Shown here: piece by piece, positions 8,017-18,400 of the stretch
How positions within the stretch are numbered: the first letter of the stretch is position 1
Layout of the letters: every line of letters starts with the position of its first letter
Origin: Prevotella sp.
Lineage (GTDB): Bacteria; Bacteroidota; Bacteroidia; Bacteroidales; Dysgonomonadaceae
Direction: 5' to 3'
NCBI GenBank assembly: GCA_031285625.1
Contig: JAITVV010000059.1
Location: forward strand, 1 to 35,795
Length of the DNA: 35,795 nucleotides
Notes under the pieces: model-generated
Databases searched by the model: none
The model's input: the letters and a program-made list of their open reading frames with translations, nothing else
What the model was told of the DNA's origin: nothing
Translations under genes and position numbers: made by a program

Positions 8017-11000
8017 TTAAAAATTAAGATTGAAGCCAAAACTAATTGTACGCAGGTTAGGTGTAACCAAAGCACTGTTTGAAGAAATTTCAGGATCAAG
8101 CTGGTATTTAGATAAATTATCGATACTAAACAGATTATATGCATTTACATAAAAACGTAACCTGTTTACATAGAATTTGCTTGTTACCTTTTTGGGTAAT
8201 GTATAGCCCAGTTCTAATGTACGTAACTTTATATAATACGTATTATGCACCCAAAAATCCGAATAACGATTGAAGCTCACATTATCTCCGGCATAACGTG
8301 TTGCAGGAAAATAACCAGCAATCCAGTCACTGTTAGCATCTGTAGGATCTGCACGATGCCATGCATCTGTAAGCAAATATCTTGTAGAGTTACCATCGCC
8401 CTGGAATGGATATGCAACTTCCCAACTCATATGATATGTTTGGGCGGTTGCAGCAGCAAAATCTGCTTTAAGGTCAAACCCTTTCCATTCAAAAGAAGTC
8501 ATTAATCCGAAGTTCACATAAGGTAGCTGACCTGCCCCATAACCGATAGGACGCTCATCCAGTGCATTAATAACTCCATCCTTATTCACATCTTTATAAA
8601 TCAGATCCCCCGGAAGCATTGTAGCATTTCCTTGTCCGTCATTATCGATTTTATAGTTTTGAATCTCTTCATAATCCTTGAAACGGCCGACCACCTGATA
8701 TCCCCAGTTTATATTCGCCCATCTGTTTTCTGTAGAATTCCTGTATTCATTCCAGCTAGAACCAAAGCGAGGCTTATAAGAGTCTCCGTCTTTCTTCCGT
8801 GCAATTGTTGTATTGAAACCTAAAGAGTAACCAAAATCTTCGACCTGATCGTTCCAATTCAATGAAAATTCAACACCCTGATGATAATCCGATTTTAAAT
8901 TCTCCTGTGGCAAATCATATCCGACTTCTACCGGTACAAGTACATCATAACGGGAAGCCGGAAGGCCTGTACGTTTACGTTGGAAGATATCGAATGTACC
9001 ATTTAAACGATTTTGTAGAAAGCCAAAATCAAGACCAATATTTACCAGTGTCGATTTTATCCATGATAGTGTAGTAATAGGTTGTCCTCTATACATAATA
9101 CCTGTTGTTGTAGTTCCATTCAATACTGCATTACCTGCATCCGTACCTCCATAAGTATATCCGTTAAGATAAGAAAACGCCGGAACAATATCTTCAAGAA
9201 CATTATCAGTATTGAGAACCTGGTCATCTCCCATTTGTCCCCATGAAGCACGAAGTTTTAGATTAGAAAGAGATATTTTGTCATTCAACCCTGCCATAAA
9301 TGGCTCTTCAGACAATCTCCATGCACCGGATACTGCAGGAAAGAAGCCCCAGCGATGCCCCGGCCTGAATAGATAAGAACCATCATAACGGCCACTAAAT
9401 TCTACAAAATATTTGCTGGCATAGTCATATGCTCCACGGAAAATAAAACCTGCGCGGGCTGACTCAGCCATAATAGTTTCTATACCGGTTAAGTCTGTAT
9501 AATTATTAGTTAACGGTATATAATTATTTGTTGGATTAGTATTATAAAGTAAATAATCCCTGTTTCTTTCAAAAGTCTCTACACCTAATACTCCCGAGAA
9601 GTGATGCTTTTCATTAAAAGTATTATCATAATTTAATTGTGCCTGAAAAGTTTGTTCAACTTTTTCTTCTTTCACACGGCGTCTCCATGGATTCTGATTA
9701 CCCCAGCTTTCGAGATATGAGTCGGTAGCTTTGTCATAATCGTACACCTTGTAGGTATACTCAAACTGTTCCTGATCATTACGTGCAATCCAATAATTGT
9801 AACTAACTCTAGCTTTCAATCCCGGAAGAGGAGTAGTATACTCCGCGAAAATATTTGCTGAAGCTACCTTCCATACGTCATCTGTATAACCTGTCTGATT
9901 CTTATCAAAGATAGCAGCACCTGTTGCATTATTACGGGTATTATTTACATAATTGGGATTACCATTAGCGTATGCCTGTTGAGTAGGCCAGTTCTGGAAC
10001 ATAGCATAATACGGTTGCCAGTAATCGTCCAGCCCCGGAACACCAACATTATGACGTTCTTCGATACGTCCACTGATGCGTGTACCAACTTTCAGGTCTT
10101 TTGTAATATTAGCTTCTACATTACTTTGAATATTTGTACGCTCGAAGTTAAATCCATTGATCATCGCTTCCTGATTGGTATGAGCCAGAGCAAAATAGTA
10201 ATTGATCTTATCAGATCCCCCACTGGCACTTACATTACCATAAAAAATAGGAGCATTCTCATTTACTATAAACTTTTGCCAATCCATACTCTTGTAGTCT
10301 CCTTGGCCTTGTTTCCACAGATTTAATTCATCCATAGTGCGGTTTGTTGAACCCCAATGGTTCAAATCGGCTTGCATACGACCTTCATAAAACTCAGAAG
10401 CATTAGCAACCTCAGGATAACGCATAAAATTCTGAATACCATAGTAAAAATTTGCGTTAATCTGATTTTTTTCTCCACGTTTTCCTGTTTTAGTTGTAAC
10501 TAATACAACCCCATTAGCAGCTTTTAATCCATAAATAGCTGCAGAAGCATCTTTTAAGACAGTAATACTCTCAATATCATTTACATCAATATTATTAAAC
10601 TGCCCTTCTTCACTCTGGATACCATCAATTACGTATAATGGAGTACCCATATTACGAATCTGAATAGTAGCACTTGATCCCGGACGACCATCAGTCTGAC
10701 GGGCCGAAATGCCAGGTACTTTACCTACAAGCGCACCCGCAGTAGTAGTGGAAGTGGTACGAGTCAACTCATCCGCTCTAATAGCACTGATTGCACCCGA
10801 CAACGAGCCTTTCTTTTGTGTACCATAGCCGACTACAACCACCTCTTCGAGGTCTAAAGTGTTTTCCTGCATGGAAATTAGAAAGTCACGTTTTGTTCCT
10901 ACTGTTACGGACTCTTGCTTATAACCGATGAAAGTAAAAACAAGCACATCGTTTTCGCTATTTACTCTAAGTGTGAATGCACCATCCACATCTGTCATAG

Positions 11001-11169
11001 TAGCAATTTTCGATTCCTGTCCTTTTACTGCGACGGTAACACCGATCAACCCTTCATTCAGGGCCTGATCTATCACTTTTCCTGTTACTGTTATGTTATT
11101 TTGTGCATATACAGATAACTGTACTACGCCAATAAGCATAACAATAATCCAACATTTCATTTTTCGCAT
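8017..11169 (-). CDS. SusC/RagA-family TonB-dependent oligosaccharide transporter
   Basis: 1050 residues. A signal peptide (about 1-22, ending VYAQ) is followed by a carboxypeptidase-regulatory-like domain (about 25-100, ITVTGKVIDQ). Next are the TonB-box region DLEEVVVVGYGTQ (106-118), the plug domain with PLYVIDGIQ (about 177-185) and SITVLKDASAAIYG (201-214), and a 22-strand barrel to the C-terminus (FGFNLNF). It imports bound oligosaccharides into the periplasm using TonB energy. No STN domain is present, so it is not coupled to an anti-sigma factor. That agrees with control by the adjacent hybrid two-component system. A start at the fourth codon (MKCW) is possible. It lies 40 bp after the GH43 gene with no promoter visible in the gap. 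The plug segment before PLYVIDG is shorter than in many SusC proteins. Confidence 0.95.
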   Translation of the reverse strand: MRKMKCWIIVMLIGVVQLSVYAQNNITVTGKVIDQALNEGLIGVTVAVKGQESKIATMTDVDGAFTLRVNSENDVLVFTFIGYKQESVTVGTKRDFLISMQENTLDLEEVVVVGYGTQKKGSLSGAISAIRADELTRTTSTTTAGALVGKVPGISARQTDGRPGSSATIQIRNMGTPLYVIDGIQSEEGQFNNIDVNDIESITVLKDASAAIYGLKAANGVVLVTTKTGKRGEKNQINANFYYGIQNFMRYPEVANASEFYEGRMQADLNHWGSTNRTMDELNLWKQGQGDYKSMDWQKFIVNENAPIFYGNVSASGGSDKINYYFALAHTNQEAMINGFNFERTNIQSNVEANITKDLKVGTRISGRIEERHNVGVPGLDDYWQPYYAMFQNWPTQQAYANGNPNYVNNTRNNATGAAIFDKNQTGYTDDVWKVASANIFAEYTTPLPGLKARVSYNYWIARNDQEQFEYTYKVYDYDKATDSYLESWGNQNPWRRRVKEEKVEQTFQAQLNYDNTFNEKHHFSGVLGVETFERNRDYLLYNTNPTNNYIPLTNNYTDLTGIETIMAESARAGFIFRGAYDYASKYFVEFSGRYDGSYLFRPGHRWGFFPAVSGAWRLSEEPFMAGLNDKISLSNLKLRASWGQMGDDQVLNTDNVLEDIVPAFSYLNGYTYGGTDAGNAVLNGTTTTGIMYRGQPITTLSWIKSTLVNIGLDFGFLQNRLNGTFDIFQRKRTGLPASRYDVLVPVEVGYDLPQENLKSDYHQGVEFSLNWNDQVEDFGYSLGFNTTIARKKDGDSYKPRFGSSWNEYRNSTENRWANINWGYQVVGRFKDYEEIQNYKIDNDGQGNATMLPGDLIYKDVNKDGVINALDERPIGYGAGQLPYVNFGLMTSFEWKGFDLKADFAAATAQTYHMSWEVAYPFQGDGNSTRYLLTDAWHRADPTDANSDWIAGYFPATRYAGDNVSFNRYSDFWVHNTYYIKLRTLELGYTLPKKVTSKFYVNRLRFYVNAYNLFSIDNLSKYQLDPEISSNSALVTPNLRTISFGFNLNF

Positions 11170-11209
11170 AAGTCTAGATTTATAATTAATTTAACAATTA
11201 GGTTTAAGG

Positions 11210-12691
11210 TTATTTTATTTTCTTTCCCCATAGGGAATATCCCTCAGAAGTAAGTCCTGTGAAAAGGATTGTTTGTGTTTGATTTTCCCAGTCTTGTCCC
11301 ATAAATAAATGTAAGTTTTGTGTTGATCCTGCAGCATCGATAGTGAGTGTATTACTCTCAAATGCCCAGCTACCTTGTAAGTCACCAGATAATGAAAGAT
11401 CATTATTCAATGTTATCAGACTTGATTTATTCACTTCATTTTCCCGTAATTTATTTTCGCCCCATAATATTTGGCCAGCTTCCAAACCCCGATCAGGTAC
11501 ATCGCCTTTAATCTCAATAATTTCCCAACTACCTGCAACATCATTTTGATTTATCTCCTTTTGAGCAGTATTAGCATATCGCTCCGGGGAAACTACAGGC
11601 CAGCCATCCTTTGTCCAGAACATTTCCCGAACATGTAAATCCATCATATGATTATCAGGCTGAAGACGAGCCTGATGTGCCATAAAGGACTGACCTTTCT
11701 GATTTTTGAACACACAGCAATGCGCCGTTCCTGACCATCCGGGATGATTCTCGAACTGGTATGGATAGGTAAGGATAGGATAATTATCAGTCTCATCCCG
11801 CATGTCTTTTCCAAAATAATCGAGAAATGGCCCTTCCGGCTTGTCGGAACGACCTACCCGTACATTGTAAGTAGTCATCAGTGGATCGTATGATACAAAC
11901 AGATAATAGTTTTTCAGTTCCGGATTATAAATAATTTCAGGAGCCTCAATATTATTTTTCTTTCCATCATATCGACGGGCAATCAGATGCCCCTTATCTC
12001 CCTGTTTCAGAGCCAGTCCTGTTTCCGGATTTAATTGAACACAATGCAATCCGCCAAAGTATGATCCGTAATGCATCCATTGTTCTCCATTATCAGGATT
12101 GGTGACAATACTAGGATCGATTGCATTCATTATATCGCCTGTTTTAGTTTTTACCACACAACCCTTGAGTTCCCAAGGTCCATCTGGTGAAGATGCCTCT
12201 GCCAGACCAATGTATGATACTTGTTTTGCGAAAGCGGAAACACTATAATACAAACGATACTTACCTTTATATTCAGTAATATAGGGTGCCCAGATATTAG
12301 TTGCTCCTTTACTCTCATTATTATCCTGTACCCACTTTCTGGCCTCAGCAGGGATCTCTTTAAAAGCCCACCCTGCAAATTCCCAATTGACTAAATCTTT
12401 AGATTTACGTACTTGTATATATCCAAATGGAAGACTATCATTCTTGATGTCTAAACTATCTTCTTTATAGATTGCATCTGTAGAATACATATAATATGTA
12501 TCTCCTATTAGCAGGCAAGACGGATCATGTACATTATACGTTCCCCATTGCTTATAATCCTTCATAGCAGACACAACAGTATAGTCATCCATCCATGGAT
12601 TTTCAGCGTATTTTGGCTCAAAGGATTTCTGAGAACAAGAGAAAAGAACAGCCGTCCACCCTAAAATCAGGGTGTAAAATATAGTTTTCAT
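11210..12691 (-). CDS. GH43 arabinan hydrolase, endo-arabinanase-like, exported
   Basis: 493 residues from the ATG at 12691. A GTG three codons upstream is the only reason the frame looks longer, and the ATG better precedes the signal peptide (MKTIFYTLILGWTAVLFSC, likely lipoprotein). GH43 five-bladed propeller catalytic residues, numbered from the GTG, are D59 (VHDPS, base), D195 (AIDPS, pKa modulator) and E252 (IEAPE, acid). The C-terminal 110 residues form an extra beta domain (NDVAGSWEIIEI onward) as in two-domain endo-1,5-alpha-L-arabinanases. It should cut the alpha-1,5-arabinan backbone at the cell surface or in the periplasm. It is third in the operon and sits between GH51 and SusC. 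Endo activity is inferred from the two-domain layout and the setting. Confidence 0.87.
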   Translation of the reverse strand: MKTIFYTLILGWTAVLFSCSQKSFEPKYAENPWMDDYTVVSAMKDYKQWGTYNVHDPSCLLIGDTYYMYSTDAIYKEDSLDIKNDSLPFGYIQVRKSKDLVNWEFAGWAFKEIPAEARKWVQDNNESKGATNIWAPYITEYKGKYRLYYSVSAFAKQVSYIGLAEASSPDGPWELKGCVVKTKTGDIMNAIDPSIVTNPDNGEQWMHYGSYFGGLHCVQLNPETGLALKQGDKGHLIARRYDGKKNNIEAPEIIYNPELKNYYLFVSYDPLMTTYNVRVGRSDKPEGPFLDYFGKDMRDETDNYPILTYPYQFENHPGWSGTAHCCVFKNQKGQSFMAHQARLQPDNHMMDLHVREMFWTKDGWPVVSPERYANTAQKEINQNDVAGSWEIIEIKGDVPDRGLEAGQILWGENKLRENEVNKSSLITLNNDLSLSGDLQGSWAFESNTLTIDAAGSTQNLHLFMGQDWENQTQTILFTGLTSEGYSLWGKKIK

Positions 12692-12723
12692 AATTATCAC
12701 AAATTGCGTGTTCTTCTTATATT

Positions 12724-14268
12724 TTAATTTAATTCAATAGTTACTAAAGATTTAGCCGGAATTTTCACAATCGCCACTCCGTTTTTAAGAGTAACATCTT
12801 TGAAATCTTTAAGAACTACCTGATTTGGATTCTCAAACGTATTGTGTGAATCTGTTCTTGGCGCTGTTAATAGATTTCCGGAAACAAAGCGGCCATTTCT
12901 TAAATCTTTAATATTACAATTTACTTCAATAGATTGATTAGGATCGATATTCACAAATGATATATGTATTTTTCCATTACTGTCTTTAGAAGCGGAAGCC
13001 GATACGGATTTGAGTTCTTTACCCAAACGGCTGTAAACAGGACTTGTTATATCTATCGGCAACATTGTGGCATCCTGATGAACCTTATACATATCAAATA
13101 CATGATAAGTCGGAGTCAATATCATTTTATCCCCTTCAGTTAAGAATAATGCTTGTAGCACATTTACGAGTTGAGCGATATTGGCTATCCTAACCCTATC
13201 ACAATGTTTGTGGAAGATATTGAGAATACTACCGGCTAGCAAGGCATCTCTCAATGTATTTTGCTGAAATAAGAATCCAGGATTTGTCCCCGGCTCTACA
13301 TTATACCATGCTCCCCACTCATCAACGATCATCGCTATCTTTTTTTCAGTATCGTATTTATCCATAATAGCAGCATGCTTGGTAACAATCTCATCCATTC
13401 TCATACCATGTTCCAACAGGGAGAAGTATTCATCTTCGTTGAATCCAAGTGCGTTTCCTTTGTTTTCCCAACTATATGTAAAAGAATAATTATGTACTGA
13501 AACGCCTTTCATCATATGATGCGGTATATTTTTCATCATTATCTCCATCCAATGATAATCGTCAACATTAGGTCCTCCAGCTATTTTGTATAATCTGTTC
13601 TCACCATAATTGCGACAGTATGTTGCATAACGACGGTAATTTTCGGCATAACCTTCGGCAGTCATATTACCTCCACATCCCCAGTTTTCGTTACCTACTC
13701 CCCACAGGCTTACTTTCCATGGCTTTTCACGACCATTTTCCTTACGAAGTTTTGACATTGGACTTTCACCATCAAAAGTGATATATTCCACCCATTTCGA
13801 CATTTCTTCAACAGTGCCGCTACCCATATTACCACAGATATATGCTTCAGTTTCCAAAGCTTCGCACAAATTCAAGAATTCATGTGTACCAAAGCTATTG
13901 TCCTCAACAACCCCACCCCAATGGGTATTTACCATTTTAGGACGATTGGCTCTTGGTCCGATACCATCCATCCAATGATATTCGTCGGCAAAACATCCTC
14001 CGGGCCAACGCAAGTTTGGTATTTTAATATATTTTAATGCATCTATTATATCTTTTCGTACGCCATTAATATTTGGAATTGCAGAGTTTTCCCCTACCCA
14101 AAGTCCATCATAGATGCAACGTCCAAGATGTTCGGAGAAATGTCCGTAAATGTGCTTGTCAATCTTATATTTTCCCTGATCTGTATTTACTACAATTTCC
14201 GCCTTCTGTTGTGAGAAGGCCGTTATAGATACAAATAGTAATAAATAAATCAATAAATTCTTTTTCAT
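12724..14268 (-). CDS. GH51 alpha-L-arabinofuranosidase, compact form, exported
   Basis: 514 residues with a signal peptide (about 1-20, ending TAFSQ). The core runs [15 protein letters not shown] (41-55), then [15 protein letters not shown] (85-99). The acid/base is E194 in [11 protein letters not shown] and the nucleophile is E317 in VDEWGAWY. This is the classic compact bacterial GH51 that releases L-arabinofuranose from arabino-oligosaccharides. The bacterial family is mostly cytoplasmic, but this copy has a clear export signal, which is common in Bacteroidota, where the last steps occur in the periplasm. Gaps of about 31 bp on each side link it to the two GH43 genes. It is only distantly similar to the longer GH51 at 312-2282. 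Confidence 0.93.
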   Translation of the reverse strand: MKKNLLIYLLLFVSITAFSQQKAEIVVNTDQGKYKIDKHIYGHFSEHLGRCIYDGLWVGENSAIPNINGVRKDIIDALKYIKIPNLRWPGGCFADEYHWMDGIGPRANRPKMVNTHWGGVVEDNSFGTHEFLNLCEALETEAYICGNMGSGTVEEMSKWVEYITFDGESPMSKLRKENGREKPWKVSLWGVGNENWGCGGNMTAEGYAENYRRYATYCRNYGENRLYKIAGGPNVDDYHWMEIMMKNIPHHMMKGVSVHNYSFTYSWENKGNALGFNEDEYFSLLEHGMRMDEIVTKHAAIMDKYDTEKKIAMIVDEWGAWYNVEPGTNPGFLFQQNTLRDALLAGSILNIFHKHCDRVRIANIAQLVNVLQALFLTEGDKMILTPTYHVFDMYKVHQDATMLPIDITSPVYSRLGKELKSVSASASKDSNGKIHISFVNIDPNQSIEVNCNIKDLRNGRFVSGNLLTAPRTDSHNTFENPNQVVLKDFKDVTLKNGVAIVKIPAKSLVTIELN

Positions 14269-14299
14269 GGTGTTTTTATTTAGTGCTTAATAATTTATT

Positions 14300-15268
14300 T
14301 TATTGTGGACGAATACCTTCTGTTGTCATTTGTATTTTTTTTATTGTTCCATCTTCGTTATAATGGAGGCGGTCAATGCATGTAGATCGCCGATAACTAC
14401 CACCATCAACAGGCAAGCTACCATTGTGATATATAAAATACCAATTTCCTTTAAACTCAATAATTGCCTGATGATTGGTATTAGAATTTCCTGCTATTTC
14501 GTTTAACAGTCCTTTATATTCCCACGGCCCGTTTATACTCCGGCTCATCGAATAGCCTATTTTTTCGGGAAAGAATTGTGCATAAGATAAATAATACCAG
14601 TCATTGTATTTGTGAATCCACGGTGCCTCTGTAAAGTTGGGTAAATCAACAGGCATTATGGGACCATCCAATTCAATCATGTTTTCTTTTAACTTTGCAT
14701 AATAACATTGTGTATTTCCCCAGAACAGATATGCCTGACCATCATCGTCAATCCAAACAGTAGGATCAATATCATCCCATGTGATCTTCGTATATTCTGT
14801 AGTCATATCGTTTGTTACTAAAGCTGACCCTCTGGCATCTCTAAATGGCCCAAGTGGATTATCTGCAACAGCCACACCGATTGACTTACCTTGAATTGTA
14901 CCATGTTCGACTGTTACATACCAATAAAATTTACCATCACGTTCGATAACCTGTGAAGCCCATGCTTCTCCTTTAGCCCATTTAAAATCACTTGGACGAA
15001 GCGGTATTGAGTGTTCTGTCCAATTAACCAGATCGGAAGAAGAGAATACCAGCCATTCATTTATTACATAATGATTGTGAGGAGGAGGACACTCATCATG
15101 CCCTGCATATAAATACACCTTATCATTATATACTAGTGCAGCAGGGTCAGCTGTATATTTATATTTTACAATAGGATTACCATCGGCTACAAAAGTTGTA
15201 TCCCGAATAGCACCATATATATTAGATATAGAAAAAATTAAAAGAAATAATAGTTTAAAAGTTTTCAT
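14300..15268 (-). CDS. GH43 glycosidase, single-domain (probable arabinofuranosidase), exported
   Basis: 322 residues from the ATG at 15268. The frame stays open to 15415, but that part crosses the promoter and operator region. The chosen Met gives a clean signal peptide (MKTFKLLFLLIFSISNIYG). GH43 catalytic residues are D41 (TADPAALVY, base), D168 (DDIDPTVWID) and E214 (FTEAPWIHK, acid). The single propeller without C-terminal domain suggests an exo-acting alpha-L-arabinofuranosidase or a small arabinanase. GH43 also contains xylosidases, which cannot be excluded. It is the first gene of the six-gene unit ending at 5414, so its promoter controls the whole SusC/SusD locus. That promoter directly faces the sensor-regulator gene, which begins 192 bp away. 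Confidence 0.87.
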   Translation of the reverse strand: MKTFKLLFLLIFSISNIYGAIRDTTFVADGNPIVKYKYTADPAALVYNDKVYLYAGHDECPPPHNHYVINEWLVFSSSDLVNWTEHSIPLRPSDFKWAKGEAWASQVIERDGKFYWYVTVEHGTIQGKSIGVAVADNPLGPFRDARGSALVTNDMTTEYTKITWDDIDPTVWIDDDGQAYLFWGNTQCYYAKLKENMIELDGPIMPVDLPNFTEAPWIHKYNDWYYLSYAQFFPEKIGYSMSRSINGPWEYKGLLNEIAGNSNTNHQAIIEFKGNWYFIYHNGSLPVDGGSYRRSTCIDRLHYNEDGTIKKIQMTTEGIRPQ

Positions 15269-15330
15269 GTTAGCAGATTTATGTATTAAACTTATTTTAT
15301 AGAATTTTAGATTTCGGTCGTATCTTGATA

Positions 15331-15359
15331 CAAATATATATACGTAAGTAGAATACAAT
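15331..15359 (-). promoter_or_regulatory. Promoter of the GH43-GH51-GH43-SusC-SusD operon
   Basis: On the minus strand TATATTTG (15338 to 15331) fits the Bacteroidota -7 consensus TAnnTTTG exactly. A -33-like ATTG lies 17 bp upstream (15359-15356), slightly closer than the usual 19-21. Transcription would begin near 15324, about 55 bp before the GH43 ATG. Confidence 0.65.
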
Positions 15360-15388
15360 GGTGGACATTTAGACATTTTAGGTGGACA
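15360..15388. promoter_or_regulatory. Likely operator of the hybrid two-component regulator
   Basis: Two identical direct repeats GGTGGACA occur at 15360-15367 and 15381-15388, exactly 21 bp apart (two helical turns). They abut the -33 element of the arabinan operon. Direct repeats at this spacing are typical for AraC-type DNA-binding domains, such as the one at the C-terminus of the adjacent regulator. An inner partial copy (AGACATTTTA) lies between them. Confidence 0.65.
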
Positions 15389-15460
15389 AAAGTATTTTAA
15401 GTGTAAAAAATACATTTTTTAGATAATATTATTAACTTTACTACACCAAAATCTATAAAC

Positions 15461-18400
15461 ATGAGAAACTCACTGATAATAAGTCTTCTTATATTGCTTT
15501 CATATATTCAGCCGATACTATCGCAAAATGATATTTCTTCAAAGTATATCTTTAGTACGATTTCGATAGATGATGGGCTTCCCATTAATTTTGTAGATGA
15601 TATCTATAAAGACAGCCGTGGTTTTATTTGGATTTCGACACAGGGGGGAGGCCTCGTACGATATGATGGATACGAATTTGTACCTTTAAATGTAAACAGT
15701 TATCCTATCTCTCTAAAAAGTAATTTTATAAGAAAAGTATGTGAAGATAATTATAACAGGCTATGGATTGCCTCTAATAATGGTATCGATATAGTAAGCC
15801 TGTCTATAATGATGAAAAGTGAAGTTTTCGATAAAGATAATCTGTTTGGAGAACTATCGAAAATATCGGCCAGTACAATCATTAAAGATTCAAAAGGTTC
15901 TATTTGGATTCTTGCAACAAATAAAATATATAGACTAGATTTTGACGAAAAGGGAAATATACAGCAAATTTATGCAACAAATTCACTAGTGGCACCTTCA
16001 ATTTTTTCTACAATTAAAGAAATCGACAGTGAAATCTGGGTCGGACATGATGGTTCGATTTGTAAAGTAGTAGCAAATGAAACAAAATTATTATTACATC
16101 CTATAGCAGATATACCCAGTCAGGGAACAAATGTATTCATATCATCTATTCTTAAAAAAGGAGACATAATATGGATAGGTACTGAATATGGGCTTCTCAA
16201 ATATAATTCGGAAAATAAAAATGAAACATTCTATACTCATAATCCTGCAGACAGATCATCTATATCTCAAAACATGGTGACCGACCTCAGCCTCACAAAT
16301 GATGGAGTATTGATAGCTGCTACTCTTAGAGGGTTAAACTTCTATGACCCTGTATCTGATAAATTCGAACGCTTATCTCATTGCAGTGATGAAAATACAT
16401 TAAATAATGATTTCATCAACTGCATATTACCTGATGGTAACAGCCTCTGGGTAGGTACCGAAGCCGGAGGTATTAATAAAATGACTTTGCGAAAATTGGC
16501 AGTTCAAAATTATATTCATAACCCTTATAATAAGAATAGCATATCCCCTAATCCAGTGAATGCTATATATGAAGACCGGAAAGGAAATCTATGGGTAGGA
16601 ACTGTTGAAGGAGGATTAAACTTAAAACGTAAAGATGAAAAAAATTTCAATCATTACCAATCAGGAAGGGGTTTACTCAGCCATAATTCAGTCAGTGCAC
16701 TGGAAGAAGATAATGATGGTAATTTGTGGATCGGAACCTGGGGAGGAGGTATAGATATTCTCAACTTAAACAAGCTACCACAAATTGCATTAAAAAAAAT
16801 ATCTTCTGATCAATACTACATCGGATTACTAAAATATGATTCACTCAATAATGGTATGTGGATTGGTACAAATAGAAATATCTTTTATTATGATATAAAA
16901 ACAGGAAGTATTAAAGAACCATTGCCAAAAGATGTGACAATGAACCTCATGGGAACACTCGGGTGCATCATCAATAATAAAAATGAATTATGGATTGGGA
17001 GTTCGAATGGATTAATAATTGCTGATCTAAACTCTTTTGATCAGACAAACTATAGATGCAACGCTAAATTCCTCAAACTTGACGAGCAAGAAAAGAGCCA
17101 ATTATTCTTAAAAAATATAACATGCTTGTATCAGGCAAAAGACCAGTCAATATGGATCAGCAGCAATGGATATGGAATCTGTCAGCTCACATCTGAAGAT
17201 AACAGATACTTCTACAAGCTATATACAACAACACAAGGCCTCGCAAATAATACAGTTTTTGGTATCCTGGAAGATGAAGAAGGTATGATATGGGCTACTA
17301 CCTGCCGGGGAATATCCAGCTATAACCCTTCTACAAATCGTTTTGTAAATTATACAAAAAATGATGGTCTGATCAACGACCAATTTTACTGGAATGCCAG
17401 CTATAAGTCTCCAGTCAATAAAAACCTTTACTTTGGCAGTATGGGAGGGCTTACCGAATTAAAAGGCAATAACCAATACACCACATCGGAGCAGAAGAAA
17501 GTCGTATTCACCAAACTCGGTATTTTAAATGAGACTGTATGGTGCAATGAAAATAACCATATAAAGAAAGATATTGCTTATGCCGATCGCATAAACCTGC
17601 ATGAAAAAGATAAATCTTTCTCCCTTGAATTCTCTGCTTTGGATTACGACAATCCATCCACAGTTGTATATTCTTACAGATTGTTGGGTTTCGATGACAA
17701 ATGGGTTGATATAGACGCTAACAGGCGTTTTATAAATTATACGAATCTTCGTCCGGGAATCTATCACCTACAGGTAAGATGTATGTCTAAAGCCTATGAC
17801 TGGTCTGATGATATTACAGAACTGGAAATAGAGGTCCATCCATTCTTCTATAAGACAAACTGGTTTATCGGATTATGCACCCTATTATTAATTATATTAA
17901 CTATATTCTTCTACAAATGGAGAATTAATTCTCTGAAAAAGCAGCGAACAATACTTCATAAAAAAGTAGACGAAAGAACGAAAGAGCTTGAAAATCAGAA
18001 AAAGCTGTTGGAAGAACAAGCCATAGAATTAAAATTACAAAATAATATACTGTTTACCCAGAACGAAAAAATATCAATACAGAGAAAGCAATTGATAGAT
18101 ATGTCTGAAAAAGTACAGGAAGCAATGACAGACAGGATTTCTTTTTTCACAAGTATAACTCATGAATTCCGGACACCTATTACCCTGATTGTCGGACCTA
18201 TCGAACGGGCATTGAAACTAAGTACCAATCCTAAAGTAATAGAACAATTACAATATGTAGCCCGAAATTCGAAACATTTATTATCACTGGTCAATCAATT
18301 AATGGATTTTAGAAAAGTAGAATCCGATAATATGAAAATTATTCCTGTAACAGGAAATTTACTCAGTTATTTGGATGAAATATTAATTCCTTTTGAAAAC

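Noticed and set aside
8013-8144. Upstream extension of SusD with an earlier start
   Set aside because: It overlaps SusC in another frame and hides the signal peptide. The ATG at 8012 directly begins a lipoprotein signal.
15269-15415. Upstream extension of the first GH43
   Set aside because: It crosses the promoter and operator, and the signal peptide begins at 15268.
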